A DNA stretch of 64,000 nt from Streptomonospora nanhaiensis (GCF_026642255.1 NZ_CP113264.1:6944001-7008000); one strand, 5' to 3'; counted from the first letter of the stretch, positions 1 to 8,945 are shown. A program made the numbers and translations. The notes: generated by a model from the sequence alone, not told the origin.

Positions 1-712
1 GCTTCCAGTGGAACTTGACGAAGGTGCCCCTCCCCTCGGCGCTGACGAACCGGAAGGTGTGCACGCCGAACCCCTGCATGGTCCGGTAGCTGCGCGGGAT
101 CGCCCGGTCCGACATCAGCCACATCATCATGTGGGTGGTCTCGGGCTGGAGGCCGACGAAGTCCCACAGGGTGTCGTGCGCGGACTGCGCCTGCGGGATC
201 TCGTTGTGGGGTTCGGGCTTGACCGCGTGGACGAAGTCGGGGAACTTGATGCCGTCCTGGATGAAGAAGACCGGCATGTTGTTGCCGACGAGGTCGTAGT
301 TCCCCTGCTCGGTGTAGAACTTCACGGCGAACCCGCGCACGTCCCGCACCGTGTCGGCCGAGCCCCGCGACCCGGCGACCGTGGAGAAGCGCACGAAGAC
401 CGGTGTGGTCACGTCCGGACCGCTCAGGAAGTGGGCCGCGGTGAGGTCGGAGAGCCCCTCGTAGGGCTGGAAGCGGCCGTAGGCCCCCGCCCCGCGCGCG
501 TGGACGACGCGTTCGGGGATGCGCTCGTGGTCGAAGTGGGTGATCTTCTCGCGGGCGTGGAAGTCCTCCAGGAGCGTGGGGCCGCGTGCGCCGGCCCTGA
601 GCGAGTTGTCCGTGTCGCCCACCCGCACGCCGGTCTCCGTGGTCAGCGGTTGCGCGGAATCGGTCCTCACCGAATCGAGCCGACGGTCCTTCTCGGTGCG
701 TGCGTCGTCCAT
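1..712 (-). CDS. katE: Catalase, N-terminal part (cut by window edge)
   Basis: Haem catalase that degrades hydrogen peroxide in the cytoplasm. About 237 residues are present; the C-terminal part, including the proximal Tyr, lies beyond position 1. The distal haem-pocket motif RVVHARGAGAYGRF (His about residue 71) and the Asn motif VGNNMPVFFIQDG (Asn about 144) are intact, as is the RFSTVAGSRGSADTVRD segment typical of clade 2/3 catalases. The ATG at 712 is chosen because GGAGG lies about 7 nt upstream. It is divergent from the SDR gene at 942 and shares a 229-bp intergenic region with it. The family call is firm; which catalase paralogue it is cannot be decided from a partial gene. Confidence 0.93.
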   Translation of the reverse strand, partial: MDDARTEKDRRLDSVRTDSAQPLTTETGVRVGDTDNSLRAGARGPTLLEDFHAREKITHFDHERIPERVVHARGAGAYGRFQPYEGLSDLTAAHFLSGPDVTTPVFVRFSTVAGSRGSADTVRDVRGFAVKFYTEQGNYDLVGNNMPVFFIQDGIKFPDFVHAVKPEPHNEIPQAQSAHDTLWDFVGLQPETTHMMMWLMSDRAIPRSYRTMQGFGVHTFRFVSAEGRGTFVKFHWK

Positions 713-941
713 GGAAGTCCTCCGTTGGTGAGACCTCAGGTGCTGACATAAGGGGTTTCTCCACTCACGGTGACCGGGCCGCTCCACCCCCAAACATGGT
801 TGTCCCGCTTTTGGAGGGGAGTTCACCGCCCCGCGCGGACGTGTCCGCGGATGCCCGAACCGGGGAAAGGGTTCCGCGTTGGAGGGGCTCGGAGCCGGGT
901 AGGAGGAGCCCCACGCGAGGCGCCAGAGAGAGGAGAAGCCC

Positions 942-1796
942 ATGTCCGAGACCCCACCTCCCGCGCAGAGCCAGCCGTACCCGGGGCGTACCGAGCCGAT
1001 GGATCCGCAGCCCAGGGACGAGATGAGGGACTACGAGGGGCGCGGTCTGCTGGAGGGCAAGCGCGCCCTGATCACGGGGGGCGACTCCGGGATCGGCCGT
1101 GCCGTGGCCGTGGCGTTCGCCAAGGAGGGGGCCGACGTCGTCTTCGGCTACCTCAGTGAGGACGCCGACGCCCAGCACACCGTGGGCCTGGTCCAGGAAC
1201 AGGGCCGCAAGGCCGTGGGGATCCGCGGCGACCTGGCCGACGAGTCGTTCTGCTCCCATCTGGTCGGCCGCGCGGTCGAGGAACTCGGCGGGATCGACGT
1301 CCTCGTGGAGCACGCCGCCACCCAGTCGCCGGTCGAGCAGTTCACCGACCTGACCACGGAGCAGCTGCGCCGCACGTTCGACGTCAACGTGATGGGGGTG
1401 TTCTGGACCGTCCGCGAGGCGCTGGAGCACATCCCCGACGGCGGCTCGATCATCATCACCGGGTCGATCAACGGTCTGCGCGGCAACGACTCGCTCATCG
1501 ACTACGCGGCGAGCAAGTCCGCGGTGATGAACCTGTCGCTCTCGCTCTCGCAGGTGCTCCGCGACCGCGGCATCCGGGTGAACTGCGTCGCTCCCGGCCC
1601 CGTCTGGACGCCGCTCATCCCGGCCACGCTCGGGGAGAAGGGCGCCGAGGGGTTCGGCGAGCAGGCGCCGATGGGGCGGGCCGCCGAACCCGACGAGATC
1701 GCCCCGTCGTACGTGTTCTTCGCCAGCGACCGCCTGTCGTCGTACTACTCGGGCGAGACCCTGGCCCCCACGGGAGGGGAGATCCAGGCCGGCTGA
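942..1796 (+). CDS. Short-chain dehydrogenase/reductase, YghA/GSP39-like
   Basis: NAD(P)-dependent oxidoreductase of the SDR superfamily, 284 residues. An extended N-terminal tail of about 38 residues rich in Pro/Asp precedes the Rossmann motif TGGDSGIGRA (about 45-54), as in the stress-associated YghA/YdaD (general stress protein 39) group. The catalytic Ser (about 175, ITGSIN), Tyr188 and Lys192 (YAASK) are present. The usual NNAG structural motif is replaced by EHAAT (about 123-127). The ATG follows AGAGGAG at about 8 nt. Being next to a catalase and a ChaB gene suggests a general-stress role (inference). The substrate is not predictable. Confidence 0.88.
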   Translation: MSETPPPAQSQPYPGRTEPMDPQPRDEMRDYEGRGLLEGKRALITGGDSGIGRAVAVAFAKEGADVVFGYLSEDADAQHTVGLVQEQGRKAVGIRGDLADESFCSHLVGRAVEELGGIDVLVEHAATQSPVEQFTDLTTEQLRRTFDVNVMGVFWTVREALEHIPDGGSIIITGSINGLRGNDSLIDYAASKSAVMNLSLSLSQVLRDRGIRVNCVAPGPVWTPLIPATLGEKGAEGFGEQAPMGRAAEPDEIAPSYVFFASDRLSSYYSGETLAPTGGEIQAG

Positions 1797-1813
1797 GCCC
1801 GGGCCCGACGGAC

Positions 1814-1847
1814 GCGGGGGCGGGGACCGTGCGGTCCCCGCCCCCGC
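1814..1847. terminator. Bidirectional GC hairpin between convergent genes
   Basis: Perfect 15-bp inverted repeat (1814-1828 with 1833-1847) around a 4-nt loop, lying between the stop codons of two convergent genes. There is no U-tract, as is common for actinobacterial hairpin terminators. Confidence 0.75.
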
Positions 1848-1891
1848 CCGTGCGGTCCCGGGCCCCGTCCCGGCCGCGCCGCGGCCCCCGT

Positions 1892-3700
1892 TCAGCCGCG
1901 GCCCGGCAGGAACTCCCGTGCCTTGGCGGCGAGCCCCCGGCGCACGACGTCCGCCGCGTCCGGGTCGCCCGACACGAGCGCCCTCGCGGTGTCGACGAGC
2001 TGGTCCCACTCCACCTCGGGCGGGATGGGCGGGACGTTGCCGTCGCAGCGGACGTCGATCAGCACCGGCCCGTCGGCGGCGAGCGCCCGGCGCCAGGCCG
2101 GCGCCACCTGGTCCGGCCGGTCGACGCCGATACCGGTCATCCCGACGGACTCGGCGAAGTCCGCGTAGGACATGTCCGGCAGGTCCTGGGAGAAAGGTGT
2201 CCTGGGAGAGCCCCCCATGGCCCGCAGCTCCCAGGTGACCTGGTTGAGGTCGTTGTTGTGGAGCACGCAGACCACCAGGCGGGGGTCCTCCCACAGGTGC
2301 TGGTACCGGCGTGCGGTGAGCAGTTCCATGAGCCCGTTCATCTGCATGGCCCCGTCCCCGACCAGGGCGACGGCGGGCCGGTCCGGGGCGGCGAACTTGG
2401 CCCCGATCGCGTAGGGCACCGCGCAGCCCATGGTGGCGAGCGTTCCCGAGAGGGAGCCGCGCATACCGTGCCGCAGGCGGACGAAGCGCGCGTACCAGTT
2501 GGTCGCCGACCCGGAGTCCGCGGTCACCACGGCGTTGTCGGGCAGCAGTGGGGAGAGTTCGTGGAAGACCAGCATCGGGTTGACCGGGTCGGCCTCCAGC
2601 CGCGCCTGGCTGTCCAGGACACGCCACCACCGGGCGACGTTGTCCTCCACGGTCTCCCGCCACCGGCTCCGCGCGCGGTCGCGCCCGGCGTCGGGGGAGA
2701 GCCGGTCGCTCAGCGCGCGCAGGGTGGCGGCGGCGTCGCCCACCAGGTTGACCTCGGTCGGGTAGCGCATGCCGATGAACTTCGGATCGATGTCGATCTG
2801 GACCGCGCGTCGCCCGAAGGGCGGCAGGAACTGGGTGTAGGGCAGGTTGGACCCGATGATGACCAGGGTGTCGCAGTCGCGCATCAGCTCCCACGACGGC
2901 CGGGTGCCCAGGAGCCCGATGGACCCCGTGACGAAGGGCAGCGTGTCGTCCAGCACGTCCTTGCCCAGGAGGGCCTTGGCGATCCCCGCCCCGGTGAGGT
3001 CCGCCAGGTGCAGGACCTCGTCGACGGCGCCGCGGGCGCCCTGGCCCACCAGGAGGGCCACGCGCTCACCGGCCTCGACGACCTCGGCCGCGCGGTCCAT
3101 CTCGGACTCGGGCGGCAGCACCGTGCCCGGTCCGGCGTCCGGGTCGGGCCTGCTGGAGGGCACTTCCTTGAACTCGTGCCCGGGCGGGGAGTAGTCCGCC
3201 TCCTGCACGTCGGCGGGGACGATGACGGCCGTGGGGGTCCTCTCCGCGAGCGCGGTGCGGATCGCGCGGTCCAGCACGTTGGGCAGCTGCTCGGGCACCG
3301 TCACCGTCTGGACGTAGGCCCCGGCGACGTCCTTGAACAGGCTGTGGAGGTCCACCTCCTGCTGGTAGCTGCCGCCCATGGCGCTGCGCGCCGTCTGCCC
3401 CACGATCGCCACGACGGGCACGTGGTCGAGCTTGGCGTCGTAGAGCCCGTTGAGCAGGTGGACCGCCCCCGGCCCCCCGGTCGCCAGGCAGACCCCGAAC
3501 CTGCCGCCGAACTTGGCGTAGCCCACCGCCTCGAAGGCGGACATCTCCTCGTGCCGGCTCTGCACGAACCGCGGCGCGCCCTCCGTGCGCCCCATCTGCG
3601 CCACGAGTCCGTCGATGCCGTCACCGGGATAGCCGAAGATCTCGGTGACGCCCCAGTCGGACAGGCGGCGCAGCAGGTGGTCGGCGACGTTCTGGGCCAT
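1892..3700 (-). CDS. TPP-dependent pyruvate oxidase/dehydrogenase-like enzyme
   Basis: Thiamine-pyrophosphate enzyme of the acetolactate synthase/pyruvate oxidase (PoxB) superfamily, about 602 residues. The N-terminal Pyr domain starts AQNVADHLLRRL with FGYPGDGIDGLV and the cofactor-activating Glu in SRHEEMSAFEAVGYAKF. A central domain with a GSNLPYTQF segment follows, then a C-terminal PP domain with the Mg/TPP motif VGDGAMQMNG followed by the Asn pair (about 30 residues later, HNNDLNQ). The start at 3700 (MAQNV) is preferred over the longer reading from 3739 because homologues begin there and a purine-rich GGGGGCGAG precedes it. Pyruvate is the likely substrate; sulfoacetaldehyde- or acetolactate-type chemistry cannot be excluded. 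Confidence 0.85.
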   Translation of the reverse strand: MAQNVADHLLRRLSDWGVTEIFGYPGDGIDGLVAQMGRTEGAPRFVQSRHEEMSAFEAVGYAKFGGRFGVCLATGGPGAVHLLNGLYDAKLDHVPVVAIVGQTARSAMGGSYQQEVDLHSLFKDVAGAYVQTVTVPEQLPNVLDRAIRTALAERTPTAVIVPADVQEADYSPPGHEFKEVPSSRPDPDAGPGTVLPPESEMDRAAEVVEAGERVALLVGQGARGAVDEVLHLADLTGAGIAKALLGKDVLDDTLPFVTGSIGLLGTRPSWELMRDCDTLVIIGSNLPYTQFLPPFGRRAVQIDIDPKFIGMRYPTEVNLVGDAAATLRALSDRLSPDAGRDRARSRWRETVEDNVARWWRVLDSQARLEADPVNPMLVFHELSPLLPDNAVVTADSGSATNWYARFVRLRHGMRGSLSGTLATMGCAVPYAIGAKFAAPDRPAVALVGDGAMQMNGLMELLTARRYQHLWEDPRLVVCVLHNNDLNQVTWELRAMGGSPRTPFSQDLPDMSYADFAESVGMTGIGVDRPDQVAPAWRRALAADGPVLIDVRCDGNVPPIPPEVEWDQLVDTARALVSGDPDAADVVRRGLAAKAREFLPGRG

Positions 3701-3782
3701 CTCGCCCCCAGGTGTGGCCCGCGGGCGCGCGGCGCGCACGGCCGCCCGCCCGCGGTGCGGGTGGTACGGGTGGTGCGGTGTG

Positions 3783-4226
3783 TCAGGAGGAGCGGCGGGA
3801 CTTCGAGGACCCGCTCTTCCCGGAGCCCGAGGTCCGCCGGTTGCTCTCCTTGCGGAGCGCCTCGACGAGCTGGGGCTTGGTCATGGACGAGCGGCCCTGG
3901 ATGCCCAGCTCCTTGGCCCGGCCGTAGAGGTGGTCCTTCGTGGCGTTGGCGTCCACCCCGCCGGCGGTGGGCAGGTCCTTGCCGCCCCTGTTGCGCCCGG
4001 CCTTCGGGTTGGCGGCCTGTGCGTCGGAGGGTCCCGACCGCTGCTTGGGCACCCAGTGGTCGCCCTGCTTCTCGAACTTGTGCTTGAGCGCCGCGATCGC
4101 CACCCGGTGGGCGCGTTCCCCTTCGCCGTACTCCTCCACCGCGGAGTCGTGCGCCTTGATCCAGGTGTCCTGGGCCTTCTTCGGTGACCGCTTCAGGGTC
4201 GCCGGGAGTTCCTTCGCACCGGGCAC
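3783..4226 (-). CDS. ChaB-family protein with C-terminal Rho-N/SAP-like tail
   Basis: 147 residues. The N-terminal about 60 residues match the ChaB domain (PGAKELPATLKRSPKKAQ, then DTWIKAHDSAVEEYGEGERA). After a basic linker a short helix-loop-helix resembling a Rho-N/SAP-type module (HLYGRAKELGIQGRSSMTKPQ) is followed by a Ser/Lys/Arg-rich tail, suggesting nucleic-acid contact (inference). The GTG at 4226 is chosen because family members begin with M-PG at this point and GGGGAG lies about 8 nt upstream; a longer frame runs to 4298. It is transcribed toward the TPP enzyme, 82 bp away. ChaB was named for cation transport regulation in E. coli, but the biochemical role of the actinobacterial proteins is unknown. 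Confidence 0.8.
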   Translation of the reverse strand: MPGAKELPATLKRSPKKAQDTWIKAHDSAVEEYGEGERAHRVAIAALKHKFEKQGDHWVPKQRSGPSDAQAANPKAGRNRGGKDLPTAGGVDANATKDHLYGRAKELGIQGRSSMTKPQLVEALRKESNRRTSGSGKSGSSKSRRSS

Positions 4227-4608
4227 TGTCCTCACTCCCCGATCCTCGTTGGTTCTCGGTGCCCACCGCCCTGCCCGGGACGCGGTCGTGCAAAACACCG
4301 GGGACCGCCCCCGGCGGCGGCCGTGCGCGCCCCGGAAACGGGCGCCCCCCGCCCGACCTGCCCCGACCCAGGCACTGGTGATCCAACGGATGCACGTTCA
4401 CACTGTCGACTTCATAGTGAATTAACGGAGAAACATTTCCCCGGAACCAGGTCCCATTCGATTTCCCGACCCCCTATCGGGTTTCGTAGAGGGCGCGGTA
4501 GGAGCTGGCCGGACCCCCGTCCGAGCACATCTCCTTTCCTGATGGTTCTCCGATCCGCGTCCGCCCCAGGACTCGCGGATTCCCGCTGCACGAGAAAAGG
4601 AAAACGAC
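4227..4608. promoter_or_regulatory. Divergent intergenic region with inverted-repeat candidate operator
   Basis: 382 bp between chaB-like (minus) and the cutinase (plus). It is locally AT-richer around 4390-4440, where TTCAC (4397-4401) and GTGAA (4417-4421) form an imperfect palindrome. A small CCCGA/TCGGG hairpin lies near 4466-4480. No gene is seen. The regulator is unknown; the operator reading is a guess from symmetry. Confidence 0.35.
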
Positions 4609-5544
4609 GTGCTGACAATGAATCCCCCCTCCCCCGAACTCCGGGAGGACTCCGGCCGTCCGCGCTCCCGGACGGCCCGGTTCGCCGCCCGGTCGGCGAT
4701 GGCCCTCGCACTGGTCGCGGGCCTCTCCGGCGGTCTCGCCTCCCCCGCCCAGGCCGCCAGTGAGTACGAGCGCGGCCCGGACCCCACCGAGCGGAGCGTC
4801 ACCGCCGTCCGGGGCCACTTCGACACCGACACCGACACCGTGTCCTCCCTGGTGAGCGGTTTCGGCGGCGGCACGATCTACTACCCGACCGACACCAGCG
4901 AGGGCACGTTCGGCGGCGTGGTCATCGCCCCGGGCTACACCGCCGGGCAGTCCTCGATGTCCTGGTACGGGCACCGGATCGCCTCCCAGGGGTTCGTGGT
5001 GTTCACCATCGACACCACGACCCGCTACGACCAGCCCGACAGCCGGGGCCGCCAGCTGGACGCGGCCCTGGACTACCTGGTCGAGGACAGCGACGTGGCC
5101 GACCGCGTGGACGGCGACCGCCTGGCGGTGATGGGCCACTCCATGGGCGGCGGCGGCACGCTCGCGGTCGCCGACGACCGGCCCGAACTGCGTGCGGCGA
5201 TCCCGCTGACCCCCTGGCACACCCAGAAGAGCTGGTCCGGCATGGAGGTCCCGACGCTGGTCATCGGCGCCGAGAACGACAGCGTCGCTTCGGTGCGGAC
5301 CCACTCCATCCCGTTCTACGAGAGCCTGCCCGGCAACCTGGACAGGGCCTACCTGGAGCTGCGGGGCGCCTCCCACTTCGCGCCCAACATGTCCAACACC
5401 GCGATCGCGAAGTACAGCATCTCCTGGCTGAAGCGGTTCGTGGACGAGGACGAGCGGTACGAGCAGTTCCTGTGCCCGGCGCCCGACACCGGGTTCGGCA
5501 CGGACTTCTCCGACTACCGGGACTCCTGCCCGCACGGGTCCTGA
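4609..5544 (+). CDS. Secreted cutinase / PET-hydrolase-type polyesterase
   Basis: Extracellular alpha/beta-hydrolase that should cleave ester bonds of cutin, aliphatic polyesters and possibly PET. 311 residues: an Arg-containing n-region, a hydrophobic core and AQA cleavage near residue 49, then a mature enzyme starting ASEYERGPDPTE, as in Thermobifida cutinases. Nucleophile Ser178 sits in GHSMGGGG, Asp224 in IGAENDS and His256 in GASHFAPN. The oxyanion-hole residues Tyr110 (PGYTAG) and Met179 and the substrate-clamp Trp203 (LTPWH) are conserved. Cys289 and Cys307 match the C-terminal disulfide of TfCut2/LCC-type enzymes. GTG at 4609 is chosen for AAAGG 8 nt upstream; an ATG at 4618 is the alternative. 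A monocistronic gene ended by the hairpin at 5584-5624. The family call is very strong; activity on PET is inferred. Confidence 0.94.
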   Translation: MLTMNPPSPELREDSGRPRSRTARFAARSAMALALVAGLSGGLASPAQAASEYERGPDPTERSVTAVRGHFDTDTDTVSSLVSGFGGGTIYYPTDTSEGTFGGVVIAPGYTAGQSSMSWYGHRIASQGFVVFTIDTTTRYDQPDSRGRQLDAALDYLVEDSDVADRVDGDRLAVMGHSMGGGGTLAVADDRPELRAAIPLTPWHTQKSWSGMEVPTLVIGAENDSVASVRTHSIPFYESLPGNLDRAYLELRGASHFAPNMSNTAIAKYSISWLKRFVDEDERYEQFLCPAPDTGFGTDFSDYRDSCPHGS

Positions 5545-5583
5545 CCCGGGCCGGGCCCGTGGCCCGGACGGCGGAGAGCACAC

Positions 5584-5624
5584 AGGCGGTGGCCCGGAGG
5601 GACTTCCCTCCGGGCCACCGCCCT
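5584..5624. terminator. 17-bp hairpin terminator between convergent genes
   Basis: Perfect inverted repeat 5585-5601 with 5606-5622 around the loop ACTT. It separates the cutinase from the oppositely directed transporter operon. Confidence 0.8.
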
Positions 5625-5645
5625 GTCCTACCGGTCCGACCCCGG

Positions 5646-6965
5646 TCAGTCGTGGAAGTCCAGCTCCTCCGGGGGCAGCCGCTCGAAGTCGGTCTCCTCG
5701 ATGCCGCCGCCCTCACGGTCGGTCACCCGGGGGCCCTGGACCATCTCGATGGTGCCGCCGGCCCGGTACTGGACGACGTACACGCCCTGGTGTCCGCCGT
5801 GGTCGCCACCGCTGGAGGAGAAGGGCAGGAGGCCCGGCCCCTGCCACTCCTGGGCCTCCATCGCGTCGACGAGCGACTGGCGGGTGAGGTCCTGGCCGGC
5901 CGACCTGAGGACCTGGGCCACCATGACGGCCTGGGTCATGCCGAACACGTGGGTGTTGGTGACGGTCTCGCCCTCGCCGTACTCCCCGTAGACCTCCAGG
6001 AAGAACTGGGCCCACTCGTCCTCCTGGTCCTCGACGCGCGGCATGTAGCTGGTGACGAGGGCGCCGTCCAGGAACGCGTCGGCAGGGACGTCCTCGGCGT
6101 CCGTGTCCTGGGTGAACTCGGCGAGCAGGCCCTGGAGGGTCGCGGTGTCCCCGCCGATGCTGGAGATGACCCACTGCGGCTCGTAGCCGATGCTCGCCGC
6201 CTCCAGCATGGCGAGGGCGACGAACGCCGGGATGCAGGAGCAGACGACCACCTCGGCCTCGGTGCGCTCGAACTCGGCGACCTGTGCGCTGAGGTCGGAC
6301 ACCTCGGACTCGTAGTGCTCGCGGGCGACGACCTCGTCGGCGAGGTACTGGTCCAGGCCCGCCTGGGAGTCCTCCCCGATGTCGTCGTTCTGGTACAGGT
6401 AGCCGACGTTCTGGCCGGAGAAGTTCTCGCTGATGTACTGGCCCTGGATCTTCGCCTCCTTCGTGTAGTCGGTCTGCCAGCCGTACGTGAGCGGGTGCTC
6501 CTCGGTGTTGTTCCAGGCCAGGGCTCCGGACGACGGGAAGATGTCGGGGACGCCCTCGTCGTTGAGGTAGTCGATGACGCCGCCGTGCGTGGGCGTGCCC
6601 AGCCCGCCCACCATCGCGAAGATCTCGTCCTCCAGGACCAGCTGGCGGGTGACGTCGATGGTCTGCGCCGGGTCGTAGGCGTCGTCCTCCACCCGGTAGT
6701 CGATCTGGCGTCCGTGGATGCCGCCCTGGGCGTTGACGTAGTCGAACACGGCCCTCGCCCCCTGGGAGACCGCCAGGTATCCGGGGGCGGCGGGTCCGGT
6801 CAGGGGCTGGTGGGAGCCGAGGACGATGCTGTCGTCGGTGACGCCGGTCGACACGTCCAGGTCGACCTCGCCGCCGTCGGCGACCTCGCCCGCGCCCGTG
6901 CAGGCGGTCGCCATGACCGTCAGCGCGAGGGCGGCGGCGAGTACGCCCGGTGTTCCTCTTCGCAT
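5646..6965 (-). CDS. ABC transporter substrate-binding lipoprotein (branched-chain amino acid type)
   Basis: Type 1 periplasmic-binding-fold receptor, 439 residues, last gene of a five-gene ABC operon. The N-terminus has a basic start, a hydrophobic stretch and a lipobox-like VMATAC, so a membrane-anchored lipoprotein is expected. The mature part begins with VTDDSIVLGSHQPLTGPAA, typical of LivK/AmiC-like proteins, and has the VGGLGTPTHGGVIDYLN segment of the ligand cleft. ATG at 6965 has GGAG 9 nt upstream and lies 31 bp after livM-like. Ligands of this family include branched-chain amino acids, amides, urea and aromatic acids; sequence alone does not choose among them. Confidence 0.9.
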   Translation of the reverse strand: MRRGTPGVLAAALALTVMATACTGAGEVADGGEVDLDVSTGVTDDSIVLGSHQPLTGPAAPGYLAVSQGARAVFDYVNAQGGIHGRQIDYRVEDDAYDPAQTIDVTRQLVLEDEIFAMVGGLGTPTHGGVIDYLNDEGVPDIFPSSGALAWNNTEEHPLTYGWQTDYTKEAKIQGQYISENFSGQNVGYLYQNDDIGEDSQAGLDQYLADEVVAREHYESEVSDLSAQVAEFERTEAEVVVCSCIPAFVALAMLEAASIGYEPQWVISSIGGDTATLQGLLAEFTQDTDAEDVPADAFLDGALVTSYMPRVEDQEDEWAQFFLEVYGEYGEGETVTNTHVFGMTQAVMVAQVLRSAGQDLTRQSLVDAMEAQEWQGPGLLPFSSSGGDHGGHQGVYVVQYRAGGTIEMVQGPRVTDREGGGIEETDFERLPPEELDFHD

Positions 6966-6996
6966 GGTGGTTCTCCTTCGATGGGGGGTGGAGGGA

Positions 6997-8091
6997 TCAG
7001 CGGGTCGTGGGGGGCCGCAGCCGGGCGCCCAGGCGTGTGAGCGCGCCGTGGAGCCCCAGGGGCCAGAAGCGCAGGACGAGGATGAGGACGATCCCGAAGA
7101 ACACGACCGGGAGGTTGTTCTCGACGTTCCTGCCGAGTTCGAGGGAGCGGGCCAGGTCGGTGGCCCAGATCTGGAGGTAGACGACGGTGACCGCCGCCCA
7201 GAGCGCGCCCCACAGGCTGCCGATGCCGCCGAACACCAGGGCGGCGAGCAGGGTCAGGGAGAGCACGAGGGTGAAGCTGCTGGGGGTGGCGGTGCCGAGC
7301 ACGTAGGCCTGCAGCCCTCCGCCGAGGCCCCCCGCGGCGGAGGCGATGACGAACGCGACCACCTTGGTCTTCCCGACGGGGACGCCCGCCATGGCGGCGG
7401 CCGTCTCGTCGTCGCGCAGGGAGCGCATGCGGCGGCCCAGGCGGCCGGAGGAGATGGTGGCGAGCACGGCGAGGCCGATGACGACGGTGGTCCACACGAC
7501 GAGCGCCTTCCACTCGCTGTCGGTGAAGACCCCCTGGAGGAACGGGGGCGCCCCGGCGGTGCGGATGTTGAGCCCGTTGCTGCCGCCGAGGAACTCGTGG
7601 TAGCGGTGGGTCAGCCCGGGCAGCCCGACCGCCAGGATCAGGGTGGCCCCGGCGAGGTAGGGGCCGTGGAGGCGGGCGGTGGCCGCGCCGACCGCGATGC
7701 CCGCGACCGCCGACACGGCGACGATGATCAGCAGGTTCGCGGCGATGGGCAGCATCGGCTGGTGGAGGACGAGCAGCGTCATCGTGTAGGCGCCGATCAT
7801 CATGAACGCCCCGTGGCCGAGCGACACCTGGCCGCTGCCCCCGACGAGCAGCTGCAGGCCCGCGACGGCGAGCATGGTGTAGCCGACGGCGGCCAGGCGC
7901 AGCGCGGTGAGGTCCCCGGTGACGAGCAGCAGGCCCGTCACCGCGGCGAGGCCGAGCGCCGCGAACAGGAGGTGGCGCAGCGGCGAGGGCAGTGTCCGCC
8001 GACTCCGGCCGCGGGGCGTGTCGGGGCTTCCCGCGGCGTGGGCGCCGGGGCCGGTGGCGCGTTCCGCGCTCTTTCCGGTGGGCGAGGACAT
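6997..8091 (-). CDS. livM: Branched-chain amino acid type ABC permease LivM
   Basis: Inner-membrane permease subunit, 364 residues, with about ten hydrophobic helices after a 40-residue polar N-terminus. The cytoplasmic coupling loop (LRDDETAAAMAGVPVGKTK) and the GGIGSLWGALWAAV segment are diagnostic of LivM. ATG at 8091 lies 2 nt after the livH stop with AAGG upstream, implying translational coupling. It pairs with the LivH-type permease and the two ATPases upstream. Confidence 0.9.
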   Translation of the reverse strand: MSSPTGKSAERATGPGAHAAGSPDTPRGRSRRTLPSPLRHLLFAALGLAAVTGLLLVTGDLTALRLAAVGYTMLAVAGLQLLVGGSGQVSLGHGAFMMIGAYTMTLLVLHQPMLPIAANLLIIVAVSAVAGIAVGAATARLHGPYLAGATLILAVGLPGLTHRYHEFLGGSNGLNIRTAGAPPFLQGVFTDSEWKALVVWTTVVIGLAVLATISSGRLGRRMRSLRDDETAAAMAGVPVGKTKVVAFVIASAAGGLGGGLQAYVLGTATPSSFTLVLSLTLLAALVFGGIGSLWGALWAAVTVVYLQIWATDLARSLELGRNVENNLPVVFFGIVLILVLRFWPLGLHGALTRLGARLRPPTTR

Positions 8092-8093
8092 GG

Positions 8094-8945
8094 CTACACC
8101 TTCCGCGCGGTCGGACGGGACAGGATGCCGTCGGGACGCACGCTCAGGACGACGACGACGATGGCGAGGGCCGTGAGGGTGGCCAGTTCGGGGCCGGCGT
8201 ACCCGGACACGTAGGACATGCCGAGGCCGATGAGCAGCCCGCCGACGACGGCGCCGAACGGGTTGTCCAGGCCGCCGATGACGGCGGCGGTGATGCCGTA
8301 GACGAACACGACGTCGAACACGTTCGGGGAGATGAACGGGGGTCCGGCGAGCATGCCCGCGAGGGCCCCGATGCAGGAGGCGATGGCCCACCCCGCGGTG
8401 AGCATCAGGCCGACCCGCACGCCGCTGAGCCGGGCGGCCTCGGGGTGGAAGGCGGCGGCCCGCATGCGCAGGCCGAGCGGGGTGAACCGGTAGAGGGCGA
8501 ACAGCAGGAGGGCGACGGCGCCGACGGACACGAGGGCGAACACGCTGGACGGGGCGAAGCGGCCCACGTAGCTGAACGCGTACCGGAACCCGTGCTGCTC
8601 GTTGCCCCAGACCATGCCCACCAGGCCCTGGACGACCAGGAGGAGTCCGAGGGTGACGATGATGGCGTTGAGCTGGGAGACGCGGGCGATGGGCCTGATG
8701 ACGAACCGCTCGACCGCCGCCCCGGCGACCAGCCCGGCCGTCAGCGCGGCCGCGAACCCGAGCCAGTAGGAGCCGGTGATCCCGGTGACGGTGTAGGCGG
8801 TGTAGACCGCGACCAGGGCGAGCGCGGGCTGGGCGAAGTTCACCAGGCGCGTGGCCTGGTAGATGATCACGAGGGACAGCGCCAGTGCCGCGTAGGCCGC
8901 CCCGGTCGCCAACCCGTTGAGGGTCAGGTTGATGAAGTGGGTCAT
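8094..8945 (-). CDS. livH: Branched-chain amino acid type ABC permease LivH
   Basis: Inner-membrane permease subunit, 283 residues, all helical and hydrophobic. It begins THFINLTLNGLATGAAYAA and contains YQATRLVNFAQPAL and GGLDNPFGAVVGGLLIG, which are LivH signatures. The ATG at 8945 is fixed by GGAG about 8 nt upstream and by the 11-bp distance from the livF stop; a longer open frame running to 9356 is a shadow of livF. It forms the translocation pore with the adjoining LivM. Confidence 0.9.
   Translation of the reverse strand: MTHFINLTLNGLATGAAYAALALSLVIIYQATRLVNFAQPALALVAVYTAYTVTGITGSYWLGFAAALTAGLVAGAAVERFVIRPIARVSQLNAIIVTLGLLLVVQGLVGMVWGNEQHGFRYAFSYVGRFAPSSVFALVSVGAVALLLFALYRFTPLGLRMRAAAFHPEAARLSGVRVGLMLTAGWAIASCIGALAGMLAGPPFISPNVFDVVFVYGITAAVIGGLDNPFGAVVGGLLIGLGMSYVSGYAGPELATLTALAIVVVVLSVRPDGILSRPTARKV

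Noticed and set aside
1829..4087. Long plus-strand frame of 752 codons
   Set aside because: Antisense shadow of the TPP enzyme and ChaB genes; no family resemblance, typical of GC-rich third-position bias.
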